Assembly: GCF_009659625.1 (NCBI RefSeq)
Contig: NZ_VOIW01000006.1
Coordinates: 124,001 to 188,000 of the forward strand
Length of the DNA stretch: 64,000 nucleotides
From: Pseudomonas haemolytica
Lineage (GTDB): Bacteria > Pseudomonadota > Gammaproteobacteria > Pseudomonadales > Pseudomonadaceae
Reading direction: 5' to 3'
The notes under the pieces are model-generated. The model did no database searches. It was not told the DNA's origin and was given only the letters and a program-made list of their open reading frames with translations. Positions 53,333 through 62,836 of the stretch are shown here, piece after piece. The first letter of the stretch is position 1. The number at the start of each line of letters is the position of its first letter. The position numbers were made by a program, and so were the translations under genes.

Positions 53333-54247
53333 CTAGGGCTGACGCAATTCACTGGGGGGCTGCCCGACAATCCGCCGGAACGCGCGAGAGAACTGGCTGG
53401 CACCGGCAAACCCGGTTTCCAGGGCAATATCCAGCAGGCTGCGGTCAGTGGTGCTGATCAAGTGCTTGGCCCGGTTGACCCGACACAGCAGCAGGTACTG
53501 GTACGGAGACATGCCGAACGTGCGCCGGAATACCCGAGAGAAATGGTATGGGCTAAGGTTGACGATGTTCGACAAGTCGGCCAGGCGCACTTCATTGGCC
53601 AGTGACGCCTCGATGTAGTCGGTCAAACGCTGGCGCTGCGCCATCCCCAGTTCACCGGTATTGACCGGCGCGACCGGCGGCAGTTGTTGCAGTGAACACA
53701 CCTCTTGCATCAACAGCATGACCAGGGTTTCCAGGTACAAGGTCTCGGTCCTGCCGCGGCGGACCACTTGATCCAACCGCTCCAGCAAACCTCGCAGGAA
53801 CCCATCATGACAACTGATCAGCGGCTTGAGATCCGCTTGCACGCGATAGCTTGGGCAGGCTTTCGCCAATTGATCTTCGTCTACCGACACCAGCACATAA
53901 CCCACCCTGGCACGCTCTCCCGTCCAACCTTCAAATAAGGAGCCTGCCGGAATAAAGTCAATGAACTGGTCCAGCGCACGCGGCCCAGCCAGTCGTAAGC
54001 CATCGATGCTGACTTCACCATCACTGACCGAGCCCTGCCGATACAGCACAAACTGATGGTACTGGCGGCGCATTTCAAAGCGGTGAGGGCGATGCGCCAC
54101 CTGCACACATTCAATAGCGCCCCAGGGTGGAAGCTCTCGGCGGATCATGTGCGAAATCCGCGCTGGGGTATAAGTCAGTCCTTCTGGCTCGCTCTCTACC
54201 GCTTCGTCAAGAAACGCCTGGACATCGGCATGAGGTGAAGAGGACAT
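53333..54247 (-). CDS. AraC-family transcriptional regulator
   Basis: A 304-residue regulator with an N-terminal cupin-like ligand region and a C-terminal pair of helix-turn-helix motifs (LADLSNIVNLSPYHFSRVF, then ALETGFAGASQFSRAFRRI-type). The final GQPPSELRQP is typical of the family end. It precedes the alcohol dehydrogenase by 140 nt and is the likely activator of that gene. It is divergent from the GDPD-like gene. Confidence 0.93.
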   Translation of the reverse strand: MSSSPHADVQAFLDEAVESEPEGLTYTPARISHMIRRELPPWGAIECVQVAHRPHRFEMRRQYHQFVLYRQGSVSDGEVSIDGLRLAGPRALDQFIDFIPAGSLFEGWTGERARVGYVLVSVDEDQLAKACPSYRVQADLKPLISCHDGFLRGLLERLDQVVRRGRTETLYLETLVMLLMQEVCSLQQLPPVAPVNTGELGMAQRQRLTDYIEASLANEVRLADLSNIVNLSPYHFSRVFRRTFGMSPYQYLLLCRVNRAKHLISTTDRSLLDIALETGFAGASQFSRAFRRIVGQPPSELRQP

Positions 54248-54380
54248 CCCGCGCTCCCGAGTAGTATTCAGTCAGGTATTCATTAAATAATGGTGTCATT
54301 CGTCTATCAGACAGGCCAGGCAAGACATCATTTTCCTGTCCGGCAGTATGCCGGACACCGCTACGAGTGCACGCCCCTCA

Positions 54381-55331
54381 ATGATTAACGTCCAATATGC
54401 CACAGCCCTGCTGCTCACCACTTTACTGCTGGGCGGCTGCACAACCCAGCGAGCCCCGGGCTCATCAGGCGAGCACCTGCCGCTGATCGTGGCCCATCGG
54501 GGTGGTACGGCCGACTTCCCGGAAAACACCCTGCTGGCAGTAGAGAATGCCTTGCGCAATCACATCGACATGCTCTGGCTTACCGTGCAAATGAGTCGTG
54601 ACGAAGTGCCCGTGTTGTACCGGCCTGCCGACCTGAGCGCCAATACCCAGGGGGCAGGAACGGTGGCAGAAAAAACCTGGGCGCAGTTGCAACAACTCAA
54701 CGCGGGTTGGCAGTTCAAGCAAACCGCAGCGGATGGCCGCGTGACCTATCCTTATCGGACCCAGGCCGTATCGCTGCCCTCGTTGCAGCAGGCGCTGGCG
54801 GTAATTCCGGCCACAACGCCAATCATCCTCGATATGAAGGCGTTGCCGGCCGCACCGCAGGCCCACGCTGTCGCCCGGGTATTGGAGCAGAACCACGCCT
54901 GGGACCGGGTATTGATCTACTCTACCGACGCCAGCTACCAACAAGCGTTCGCCCAATACCCTCAGGCCCGGCTGTTCGAATCCAGGGACCTGACCCGTGA
55001 ACGCCTGGCAAACATCGCCCTGGCACATAACTGCACACCGGCGCCGCAGCCAGGAAGTTGGGTAGCGTTTGAGTATCAGCGCAAGGTGGAACTGGTGGAA
55101 ACCTTCACCCTGGGTGAAGCGCGCTCATCGGTGACGGCAAGACTGTGGACGCCCCAGGCTATTGGCTGCTTCCAGTCGCGGGGCAAGTCGAACATTCTGG
55201 CAATTGCGGTCAACAGTGAAGAGGATTATCGCGCCGCCGCGTGCCTGAAGGTCGATGCGGTATTAGTGGATTCGCCGCGCCCCATGGCGGCGATGAAGCA
55301 GCGGCTCGAACGGCCGCTGCAGTGTCGCTGA
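54381..55331 (+). CDS. GDPD-like lipoprotein, probably catalytically inactive
   Basis: A 316-residue protein with a lipoprotein signal ending LLGGC (Cys20) and a glycerophosphodiester phosphodiesterase TIM barrel. The first motif AHRGGTADFPENTL is intact (His39, Arg40, Glu48). The next metal-binding pair, normally ExD in GaDxiElDv, reads WLT here (Trp66, Thr68), and the usual catalytic HD reads RPAD (about Arg81). Loss of two metal ligands and the histidine suggests a pseudoenzyme, perhaps a binding protein. The start MINVQYATALL is chosen so that the lipobox is placed at residue 20. Confidence 0.85.
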   Translation: MINVQYATALLLTTLLLGGCTTQRAPGSSGEHLPLIVAHRGGTADFPENTLLAVENALRNHIDMLWLTVQMSRDEVPVLYRPADLSANTQGAGTVAEKTWAQLQQLNAGWQFKQTAADGRVTYPYRTQAVSLPSLQQALAVIPATTPIILDMKALPAAPQAHAVARVLEQNHAWDRVLIYSTDASYQQAFAQYPQARLFESRDLTRERLANIALAHNCTPAPQPGSWVAFEYQRKVELVETFTLGEARSSVTARLWTPQAIGCFQSRGKSNILAIAVNSEEDYRAAACLKVDAVLVDSPRPMAAMKQRLERPLQCR

Positions 55332-55332
55332 C

Positions 55333-55785
55333 TCAGCTCTGCTTGTAGCCGCGCACTTCATCCACGCCACGGTTGGCCAACTGGTCGGCGCGCTCGTTGC
55401 CAGGGTGGCCGATGTGCCCCCGTACCCATTTCCAGGTGATGTCGTGGCGGTTGCATTGCTCATCAAGCAGTTGCCACAGGTCGGCGTTCTTGACCGGCTC
55501 CTTGGCCGCCGTCTTCCAGCCGCGCTTCTTCCAGTTGACCATCCACTCGTTGATGCCCTTCATCACATATTGCGAGTCGGTCACCAACAGCACGTTGCAG
55601 CGCCGCTTGAGCTCTTCCAGGCCACGAATGGCGCCCATCAGCTCCATGCGGTTATTGGTGGTGTTGGCTTCGCCGCCCCACAGTTCCTTCTCGACACCCT
55701 TGCACACCAGCAAGGCGCCCCAGCCGCCCGGGCCGGGGTTGCCCTTGCAGGCGCCATCGGTGAAGAGTTCTACGCTATCGGTCAT
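55333..55785 (-). CDS. rnhA: Ribonuclease HI
   Basis: A 150-residue endonuclease that cuts the RNA strand of RNA-DNA hybrids. The catalytic carboxylates are in ELFTDGACKGNPG (first Asp), TTNNRMELMGA (Glu), LVTDSQYV (Asp) and GNERADQLA (last Asp), with the conserved HIGHPG before it. I start at MTDSVELF (55785), three codons after another ATG. The length is typical. It shares an end region with the convergent GDPD-like gene (1 nt apart). Confidence 0.97.
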   Translation of the reverse strand: MTDSVELFTDGACKGNPGPGGWGALLVCKGVEKELWGGEANTTNNRMELMGAIRGLEELKRRCNVLLVTDSQYVMKGINEWMVNWKKRGWKTAAKEPVKNADLWQLLDEQCNRHDITWKWVRGHIGHPGNERADQLANRGVDEVRGYKQS

Positions 55786-55869
55786 CGGTTGCATCCATCA
55801 AAACGGGCTGGCGGTAATTGACCGACAGTATCCCGAGGCCGAGCAGCCCGGCCTGAAATCAAAAGAGGT

Positions 55870-56628
55870 TTAGGGTTCGCTTTGCTTGCGGTTGACCTTG
55901 GCCATCGGCATCGGCACCAGCTTGCCCATGGGTTGGCGCAGCTCCTGTCGCACCGGCCGCAGCCCGACCACGATCTTGCGCGCTACCAATAGATAGAAGC
56001 CGCCACCCGCGAGTTGCCAGGCACCCGCTCGGCGTTCCCAGCCGGCCAGGCGACCCTGCCACTTGGCCGTCGCCAGCGGCGGACGATAGCACCCGAAGCG
56101 ACGTTTCTCCAGCGCGAAGCCCAGCAGGTTCAGCCAGTCCCCCACCCGCGACGGCGAGATGCAGCGCGCCTGGCGCAGGCCGTCATGGGCGAACACACGG
56201 CGCAGGCCCCAACTGCTCCAGGGGTTGATACCGACAATCAGCAAATGGCCACCAGGGCGCACGCTGCTGGCGGCTTCGCGCAGCAGACCATGGGGCGACA
56301 GGCAGAAATCCAGGCCATGCTGCAACACCACCACATCGGCGGCGTGTTCGCTCAAGGGCCAGGCCTGTTCCTCGCAGACGATCTCCACCCCTGGCAACGG
56401 CGCACCCAGGCGTACATTGCGTTGCACCTGCGGCGCCGAGGGCGGGGTTTCGGCCGAGGGCCCGTAATGCACCAGGTAGCCGCCAAAGAAGCGGCCCAGC
56501 TCGTCTTCGAGCATGCGCCGTTCTTCATCCAGCAGAAATTGCCCAATCGGCCCGGACAACCATTCGCGGGCCGCGCTGATCAGGGCCAGCCACTCAGGAT
56601 CGGCCTGGGCGAACGCTTTATCGGTCAT
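55870..56628 (-). CDS. Class I SAM-dependent methyltransferase-like protein
   Basis: A 252-residue protein with a methyltransferase-11 type fold: LPLSEHAADVVVL-like sequence (motif region WPLSEHAADVVVLQHGLDF), then the post-motif SVRPGGHLLIVGINPWS. The glycine-rich SAM loop is weak, since the usual DxGxGxG is absent, so activity is uncertain. The ATG at 56628 has GGAG 7 nt upstream. It is located between rnhA and gloB as in P. aeruginosa (PA1814-like) and is divergent from gloB. Substrate unknown. Confidence 0.85.
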   Translation of the reverse strand: MTDKAFAQADPEWLALISAAREWLSGPIGQFLLDEERRMLEDELGRFFGGYLVHYGPSAETPPSAPQVQRNVRLGAPLPGVEIVCEEQAWPLSEHAADVVVLQHGLDFCLSPHGLLREAASSVRPGGHLLIVGINPWSSWGLRRVFAHDGLRQARCISPSRVGDWLNLLGFALEKRRFGCYRPPLATAKWQGRLAGWERRAGAWQLAGGGFYLLVARKIVVGLRPVRQELRQPMGKLVPMPMAKVNRKQSEP

Positions 56629-56693
56629 TGCATTCTCCAACTCGCCAAGACGTTCTAAGATGCACCAATGTGTTCAGCTTGGCGAATCAAACA

Positions 56694-57461
56694 ATGATAC
56701 AGATCAGTGCCCTGCCCGCCTTTACCGATAACTACATATGGTTGCTGCAAGACCATCGCAGCCATCGTTGCGCGGTGATCGACCCAGGTGACGCCACGCC
56801 GGTCCTGGCCTGGCTGGAGAACCACCCCGAGTGGGTGCTCAGTGACATTCTGGTCACCCATCACCACCACGATCATGTCGGCGGCGTCGAACAACTCAAG
56901 CGTGTGTGCGGCGCGACGGTCTATGGCCCGGCCAATGAGAACATCCCGGCACGAGACATCGGCCTGGCCGATAACGACCGCATCACCGTGCTGGGCTGGG
57001 AGCTTGAGGTGTTCGCCGTGCCCGGCCATACCCTGGGCCATATCGCGTTTTATCGCCATGGCCTGTTGTTCTGTGGCGACACCTTGTTCGCGGCCGGTTG
57101 CGGCCGGCTGTTCGAAGGCACGCCACACCAGATGTACACTTCCCTGGAACGCCTCGCGGCACTGCCTGACGATACGCTGATCTACTGCACCCACGAGTAC
57201 ACGCAAAGTAACCTCAGATTCGCCCAGGCGGTGGAACCGGACAACCTCGACATCGCTGAACGCGTGGGAAAAGTCGCCCAACTGCGCGCCCACGGTAAAA
57301 TGACGCTGCCGTCCAACCTGGCGCTGGAAAAGCTCACTAACCCTTTCCTACGTACCGCTGAAACATCCGTTAAACAAAAAGCGGACGAACGGAATGGCCG
57401 CGACAACCGCTCTGGGGCCGAGGTGTTTGCTAGCTTGAGGGCTTGGAAAGATACGTTCTAA
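56694..57461 (+). CDS. gloB: Hydroxyacylglutathione hydrolase (glyoxalase II)
   Basis: A 255-residue metallo-beta-lactamase-fold enzyme that hydrolyses S-D-lactoylglutathione in methylglyoxal detoxification. The dinuclear metal motif is THHHHDHVGG, followed by PGHTLGHIAF and FCGDTLFAAGCGR, and the C-terminal glutathione-binding RLEGHPE-type region appears as the family's helical tail. The start MIQISALPAF at 56694 is as in homologues; an ATG 66 nt upstream lies in the divergent promoter gap. Confidence 0.96.
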   Translation: MIQISALPAFTDNYIWLLQDHRSHRCAVIDPGDATPVLAWLENHPEWVLSDILVTHHHHDHVGGVEQLKRVCGATVYGPANENIPARDIGLADNDRITVLGWELEVFAVPGHTLGHIAFYRHGLLFCGDTLFAAGCGRLFEGTPHQMYTSLERLAALPDDTLIYCTHEYTQSNLRFAQAVEPDNLDIAERVGKVAQLRAHGKMTLPSNLALEKLTNPFLRTAETSVKQKADERNGRDNRSGAEVFASLRAWKDTF

Positions 57462-57494
57462 CAGGATGCAATCTGATACGTAATTTCTGAATGG

Positions 57495-57523
57495 TTGACC
57501 GGAACCAAAGCGCTTTCTAGAAT
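57495..57523 (+). promoter_or_regulatory. Sigma-70-type promoter for mltD
   Basis: TTGACC (57495-57500), 17-nt spacing, TAGAAT (57518-57523); transcription would start near 57530, 30 nt before the mltD ATG. Read from sequence. Confidence 0.65.
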
Positions 57524-57559
57524 CGCCCGACATTTTTGCCCGGAACTTACTTCCAGCCA

Positions 57560-58960
57560 ATGTCGTCATCTATTCGTAAATCCATTTCTTCAGACGCATT
57601 GACCCGCCTGGCTCAAGCCGTGGCGGTGGCTGTTTCCGCAACTCTGGCGGGCTGCCAATCGACCAATTACGCTGCACAATCCACCGTGCAACCCAAACCC
57701 AATCTTGCTGCCAAGATCAAGCAAAAACCTATTTGGCTATCAGAGAAGCCTAGCCCCGAAGTGCCCCAGGATGTCTGGGAACGCATGCGTCGGGGCTTTC
57801 AATTGCAGGACGGTGCAGGCGTCAACCCGCGCATCGAGCAACAGCGCCTGTGGTTCGCCAGCAACCCGTCCTTCCTGGAGAATGCCGGGGAACGCGGCAG
57901 CCTCTACATTCATTACATTGTCGAACGCCTTGAAGAACGCAACATGCCCCTGGAGCTGGCGCTGCTGCCAGTGATTGAAAGTGCCTACAACCCCATGGCC
58001 TATTCGCGCAGCGATGCGGTCGGCTTGTGGCAGTTCATTCCCTCCACCGGCCGCTACTTCAACCTGCGCCAGACCCGCGCCTACGACGGCCGCCGCGACA
58101 TCACCGCCTCCACCACCGCCGCCCTCGACTACCTCACGCGCCTGCATGACATGTTCAACGGCGACTGGCTGCTGGCCCTGGCGGCCTATAACGCCGGCGA
58201 AGGCACGGTGAGCCGTGCGATCGAGCGCAACGAAAAGCTCGGCCTGCCCACCGATTACTGGAACCTGCCCCTGCCCCAGGAAACCAAGGACTATGTGCCC
58301 AAGTTCCTGGCCTTGTCCCAGGTGGTGCTGGCGCCGGAGGCCTATGGCGTCAACCTGAACCCGATTGCCAACACGCCGTACTTCGAAGTGGTTGAAGTCA
58401 AGCAAAGCATGGACCTGTCACGGGTTGCCGCGCTGGCCGAGATCGACGAAGACGAACTGTTCCAGCTCAACCCGGCCTTGAAACAACGCACCACCCTCGA
58501 CGGCCCCCAGCATTTGCTGGTACCGACTTCCAAGGCACAACTGCTGACCAGTACCCTTTCGACGATGAAGCCGGAAGAATTGCTGAGTATGCGCCCTAGA
58601 AAACCGGTGTTCGACGAAGTCGAGACCAAGGCGGTTGCCGGGCGTACCCGCAGCTACAAGGTGCGCAGTGGCGACAACCTCACGTTGATCGCCAAGGCCA
58701 ACAAGGTCGATGTGCATGACCTGCAGCGCTGGAACCAGCTCAACGGCCAGGCACTCAAGGTCGGCCAGACCCTGGTGATGCAAGACACCCGCAAGGCCGC
58801 CGTGAAAAAACCGGTGCAGTACAAGGTCAAGAAAGGCGACTCGCTGTACATGGTCGCCAAGCGCTTCAACGTCGAGATGCAACATCTCAAGCGTTGGAAC
58901 CCACGCACCGGCCAGGCGTTGAAGCCAGGGCAGATGCTGGTGGTTTCCGGGCCAAGATAA
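57560..58960 (+). CDS. mltD: Membrane-bound lytic murein transglycosylase D
   Basis: A 466-residue outer-membrane lipoprotein that cleaves peptidoglycan to anhydro-muropeptides. It has a lipobox TLAGC (about residue 32), an SLT domain with the catalytic glutamate in LPVIESAYNPMAYSRSDA and LWQFIPSTGRYF, and two C-terminal LysM repeats (YKVRSGDNLTLIAKANKV and YKVKKGDSLYMVAKRFNV) that bind glycan. ATG 57560 is chosen so the signal peptide is of normal length. Gene order with gloB is as in P. aeruginosa. Confidence 0.96.
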   Translation: MSSSIRKSISSDALTRLAQAVAVAVSATLAGCQSTNYAAQSTVQPKPNLAAKIKQKPIWLSEKPSPEVPQDVWERMRRGFQLQDGAGVNPRIEQQRLWFASNPSFLENAGERGSLYIHYIVERLEERNMPLELALLPVIESAYNPMAYSRSDAVGLWQFIPSTGRYFNLRQTRAYDGRRDITASTTAALDYLTRLHDMFNGDWLLALAAYNAGEGTVSRAIERNEKLGLPTDYWNLPLPQETKDYVPKFLALSQVVLAPEAYGVNLNPIANTPYFEVVEVKQSMDLSRVAALAEIDEDELFQLNPALKQRTTLDGPQHLLVPTSKAQLLTSTLSTMKPEELLSMRPRKPVFDEVETKAVAGRTRSYKVRSGDNLTLIAKANKVDVHDLQRWNQLNGQALKVGQTLVMQDTRKAAVKKPVQYKVKKGDSLYMVAKRFNVEMQHLKRWNPRTGQALKPGQMLVVSGPR

Positions 58961-58985
58961 AGGCCTCAAGAACACCGGGAGGCTA

Positions 58986-59078
58986 ATGTGGGAGGGGGCT
59001 TGCTCCCGATAGCGGTGGGTCAGTCAGCCTATGTATTGGCTGACAGGCCGCTATCGGGAGCAAGCCCCCTCCCACATT
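58986..59078. repeat. REPIN: inverted REP pair with palindromic centre
   Basis: Two 30-nt REPs (ATGTGGGAGGGGGCTTGCTC...) are exactly inverted around a 32-nt centre that itself contains GTCAGCC and GGCTGAC. The whole 93 nt can form a single long hairpin. It lies between mltD and the peptide-binding gene. Confidence 0.93.
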
Positions 59079-59171
59079 GGATCGCCATCGCTCCAACTGG
59101 CTTTTTCCAGCCGGAACAAGCTGTTACTGTACCGATCATAAAGCCCAAGCCGCCTGGATCGGATCTCTGAC

Positions 59172-61001
59172 TTGAAGCGTCCTCTCCTTCTACTAATAAG
59201 TCTGGCCTTGAGCTTTGCTGCGAACGCGACGATTACCGAGAGCCACGGTTACGCGCAGTTCGGCTCACTCAAGTACCCGGCCAAATTCACCCATTACGAT
59301 TGGGTAAACCCTGCAGCGCCCAAAGGCGGGACATTGCGGGTCATGGCATTTGGTACCTTCGACACCCTCAATCCCTACACCTTCAAGGGCACAAGCCCGG
59401 TTTCCACCGCCAACTTCCTGCAATACGGCGTCAATGAGCTGAACGAACCCTTGATGGTCGGCACCGGCCAATACGCGCCGTCCGGCGACGAACCCACCTC
59501 CAGCTACGGGCTGATTGCCCAATCAGTGGAATACAGCGAGGACCGCAGTTGGGTGGTGTTCAACCTGCGCCCCGAGGCACGCTTTCACGACGGCAAGCCG
59601 ATCACTGCCAATGACGTGGCGTTTTCCTATCGCACCCTGCTGACAGATGGTCACCCGCAATACCGCACCAACCTGCAGGAAGTGGCCCGGGTCGATATCC
59701 TCAACCGCCACCGCATTCGCTTTGTATTCAAGCGCGCCGGCAACCCGTTGTTGATCCTGCGCCTGGGCGAGTTGCCGGTGCTGCCCCAGCATTACTGGAA
59801 GAACCGCGACTTCAAGGCCACCACCTTCGAATCGCCGTTGGGCAGCGGGCCGTACCGCATCACCAAGGTCGCCCCTGGCCGGCAGTTGGTGTTTGAACGG
59901 GTCAAGGATTACTGGGGCAAGGACCTGCCGGTCAACCAGGGTTTCTACAACTACGACAAGGTCGAAGTGGAGTTCTATCGCGACAGCGACGTGGCCTTTG
60001 AAGCGTTCAAGGCAGGCGAATTCGATATTTATATCGAGCACCAGGCCAAGAACTGGGCCACCGGCTACAACTTCCCGGCAGTCAATCGCGGCGATGTGAT
60101 CAAGGCACAGATTGCCCACCAGATTCCCACCCAGAGCCAGGGTTTGTTCATGAACACCCGTCGCCCGGCCTTCAGCCAGGCCAAGGTGCGCGAGGCCCTG
60201 GGGTTGATGTTCGATTTTGAATGGACCAACCGCACCCTGTTCAGCAGCGCCTATAAACGCTCCGTGAGCTATTACCCCAACAGCGAATTCTCGGCCAGCG
60301 GCCTGCCGACCGGGCATGAATGGTTGATGCTTTCCCCCTACCGCGACCAATTGCCGGCGGCCCTGTTCACCCAAGCATTCAGCCTGCCGCAAACCGATGG
60401 TCGCGGCATCCCCCGCGACACCCTGCGCCGCGCACTGGCCCTGCTCGGTGAGGCCGGCTGGAAACTGTCGGGGCAGCGCCTGCTCGACAAGGACGGGCAA
60501 CCGCTGCGCCTGGAGATCCTGCTGGTCAACCCGAACCTTGAGCGCATCCTGCAACCTTATGTCGAAAATCTGAGCCATATCGGTATCGATGCGCGCTTGC
60601 GCACCGTCGACCGTGCACAGTACAAACAGCGCCTCGATCAATTCGATTTCGACATGATTCTGATGACCCTCAACCAGACCCTCAGCCCCGGTCTTGAGCA
60701 GTGGCAATACTTCCACTCCAGCCAGGCGGCGATCAAGGGCAGCAAGAATTACGCCGGTATCGCCAACCCAGTGGTCGATCACCTGCTGGATCAACTGCTG
60801 GCGGCGCAGACCCGCGAAGAACAACTGGCCGCCGGCCGTGCCCTGGACCGTGTGCTGCTGTGGCAGCACTACAGCATTCCCAACTGGTACCTCAACTATC
60901 ATCGCCTGGCGTACCGTAACCGGTTCGCCTTCGTCACCACGCCGCCCTATAGCCTGGGCTTGAGCGCGTGGTGGCTGAAAGCTTCGGAGAAAGCCCAATG
61001 A
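59172..61001 (+). CDS. Extracellular peptide-binding protein, YejA-like (first copy)
   Basis: A 609-residue periplasmic solute-binding protein of the dipeptide/microcin C family (SBP family 5). A signal peptide (LLLLISLALSFAANA) is followed by KYPAKFTHYDWVNPAAPKGG and ARFHDGKPITANDVAFSYR, typical of YejA. The start is a TTG at 59172; no better ATG fits the signal peptide, and the ribosome-binding site is weak. The stop overlaps the start of the second binding protein. Part of a peptide importer with the permease genes downstream. Confidence 0.9.
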   Translation: MKRPLLLLISLALSFAANATITESHGYAQFGSLKYPAKFTHYDWVNPAAPKGGTLRVMAFGTFDTLNPYTFKGTSPVSTANFLQYGVNELNEPLMVGTGQYAPSGDEPTSSYGLIAQSVEYSEDRSWVVFNLRPEARFHDGKPITANDVAFSYRTLLTDGHPQYRTNLQEVARVDILNRHRIRFVFKRAGNPLLILRLGELPVLPQHYWKNRDFKATTFESPLGSGPYRITKVAPGRQLVFERVKDYWGKDLPVNQGFYNYDKVEVEFYRDSDVAFEAFKAGEFDIYIEHQAKNWATGYNFPAVNRGDVIKAQIAHQIPTQSQGLFMNTRRPAFSQAKVREALGLMFDFEWTNRTLFSSAYKRSVSYYPNSEFSASGLPTGHEWLMLSPYRDQLPAALFTQAFSLPQTDGRGIPRDTLRRALALLGEAGWKLSGQRLLDKDGQPLRLEILLVNPNLERILQPYVENLSHIGIDARLRTVDRAQYKQRLDQFDFDMILMTLNQTLSPGLEQWQYFHSSQAAIKGSKNYAGIANPVVDHLLDQLLAAQTREEQLAAGRALDRVLLWQHYSIPNWYLNYHRLAYRNRFAFVTTPPYSLGLSAWWLKASEKAQ

Positions 61002-62836
61002 TGTCTTTGCGTACTGCTTTGCTCGCCAGCCTGTTGCTGTGCACCGCGGCGCAAGCCGCCCCGCAACATGCGCTGACCCTCTACAACGAGCCGCCCAAAT
61101 ACCCCGCCGACTTCAAGCATTTCGACTACGTCAATCCCGACGCCCCCAAGGGCGGCACCTTCCGTGAATCGGCCATGGGCGGCTTCGATAGCCTCAACCC
61201 TTACATCAGCAAGGGCGTGCCAGCGGACAACCTGCCGCTGATCTACGACACCCTGGCCATGCAGAGCCTGGATGAACCCATCACCGAATACGGCCTGGTG
61301 GCCGGCAAAATCGAAAAAGCCCCGGACAACAGTTGGGTGCGTTTCTACCTGCGCCCCGAAGCGCGCTTCCACGATGGCCACCCGATCCGTGCCGAAGACG
61401 TGGTGTTCACCTTCCAGACCCTGATCAAGGACGGAACGCCGCTCTATCGCACCTACTACGCCGACGTCGATGAGGTGGTGGCCGAAGACCCGCTGCGCGT
61501 GCTGTTCAAGTTCAAGCGCACCAACAACCGTGAATTGCCGCTGATTCTCGGGCAGTTGCCGGTACTGCCCAAGCACTGGTGGGCGAGCCGCGACTTTTCC
61601 AAGGGCAACCTGGAGATCCCCCTGGGCAGCGGGCCGTACCAGGTGGCTGAGGTCAAGCCCGGACGCATGATTCGCTACGAGCGGGTCAAGGACTATTGGG
61701 CCAAGGACCTGCCGGTGACCAAGGGGTTCTACAATTTCGATACCCGCATCACCGATTACTACCGCGACAGCACCGTATCCCTCGAAGCCTTGAAGGCTGG
61801 GCAGTTCGACTACTGGCTGGAATTCAGCGCGAAGAACTGGGCCAATGCCTACAACATTCCGGCAGTGACCCAGGGCCGCCTGATCAAGGAAGAAATCCCC
61901 AACGGCAACCCCACCGGCATGCAGGGCTTTGTGTTCAACACACGCAAGCCGATGTTCCAGGATGTACGGGTGCGCAAGGCCATCAGCCTGTTGCTGGATT
62001 TCGAATGGAGCAACAAGCAGCTATTCAACGGCGCCTACACCCGCACCCGCAGCTACTTCGAGAACTCGGAAATGGCCGCCACCGGCTTGCCTGGGCCGGA
62101 TGAACTGGCGATCCTTGAGCCGCTGCGTGACAAGATCCCTGCCGAAGTCTTCACCCAGGCGTTCGAACCGTCCCGCACCGACGGCAGCGGCATGATCCGC
62201 ACCCAGCAGCGCGAAGCCTACCAACTGCTGCAGGAGGCTGGCTGGAAGATCGTCGACGACAAGATGGTCGACACCACCGGCAAGCCAGTGACCATCGAGT
62301 TCCTGCTGGCCCAGACCGAGTTCGAGCGCATCCTGCTGCCGTTCAAGCGCAACCTGGCGGACCTGGGCATCGACCTGGTGATTCGTCGGGTGGATGTCTC
62401 ACAGTTCATCAATCGCCTGCGCTCGCGGGACTTCGACATGTTGGTGGGCAGCTTTCCGCAATCCACTTCACCCGGTAACGAGCAGCGCGAATTCTGGAAA
62501 TCCTCCAGCGCCGACAAGCCCGGCAGCCGCAACTACATGGGCCTCAAGGACCCTGCCGTCGACCAGTTGGTGGAAGAGCTGATCGACGCCGGCTCGCGCC
62601 AGAGCCTGATTGCCCACGCCCGGGCGCTGGACCGCGTACTCCAGTTTGGTTACTACGTGATTCCCAACTGGCACATCAAGACCTTCCGCGTGGCGTACTG
62701 GGACCACTTGGGCCACCCCAAGATCTCGCCCCGCTACGACGTAGGCACGGCCACCTGGTGGGCCAAACCCGACGTCAAACCGGCGGTCTCCCTGGACACC
62801 ACGCAAAACGCCGATACGGCAAGCGGAGGCGATTAA
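60998..62836 (+). CDS. Extracellular peptide-binding protein, YejA-like (second copy)
   Basis: A 612-residue paralogue of the preceding protein. Signal peptide MMSLRTALLASLLLCTAAQA, then the same DYVNPDAPKGGTFRES and ARFHDGHPIRAEDVVFTFQ. The C-terminus is Asp/Thr-rich. ATG 60998 overlaps the previous stop (ATGA), and the permease gene begins directly after its stop, so the pair and permease are co-translated. Two binding proteins for one permease suggests broader ligand range. Confidence 0.92.
   Translation: MMSLRTALLASLLLCTAAQAAPQHALTLYNEPPKYPADFKHFDYVNPDAPKGGTFRESAMGGFDSLNPYISKGVPADNLPLIYDTLAMQSLDEPITEYGLVAGKIEKAPDNSWVRFYLRPEARFHDGHPIRAEDVVFTFQTLIKDGTPLYRTYYADVDEVVAEDPLRVLFKFKRTNNRELPLILGQLPVLPKHWWASRDFSKGNLEIPLGSGPYQVAEVKPGRMIRYERVKDYWAKDLPVTKGFYNFDTRITDYYRDSTVSLEALKAGQFDYWLEFSAKNWANAYNIPAVTQGRLIKEEIPNGNPTGMQGFVFNTRKPMFQDVRVRKAISLLLDFEWSNKQLFNGAYTRTRSYFENSEMAATGLPGPDELAILEPLRDKIPAEVFTQAFEPSRTDGSGMIRTQQREAYQLLQEAGWKIVDDKMVDTTGKPVTIEFLLAQTEFERILLPFKRNLADLGIDLVIRRVDVSQFINRLRSRDFDMLVGSFPQSTSPGNEQREFWKSSSADKPGSRNYMGLKDPAVDQLVEELIDAGSRQSLIAHARALDRVLQFGYYVIPNWHIKTFRVAYWDHLGHPKISPRYDVGTATWWAKPDVKPAVSLDTTQNADTASGGD

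Noticed and set aside
57501..57529. GGAACC upstream of mltD as a further hrp box
   Set aside because: The second half at 16-nt spacing reads TCGCCCG and does not match CCACNNA; the bases belong to a good sigma-70 promoter spacer.
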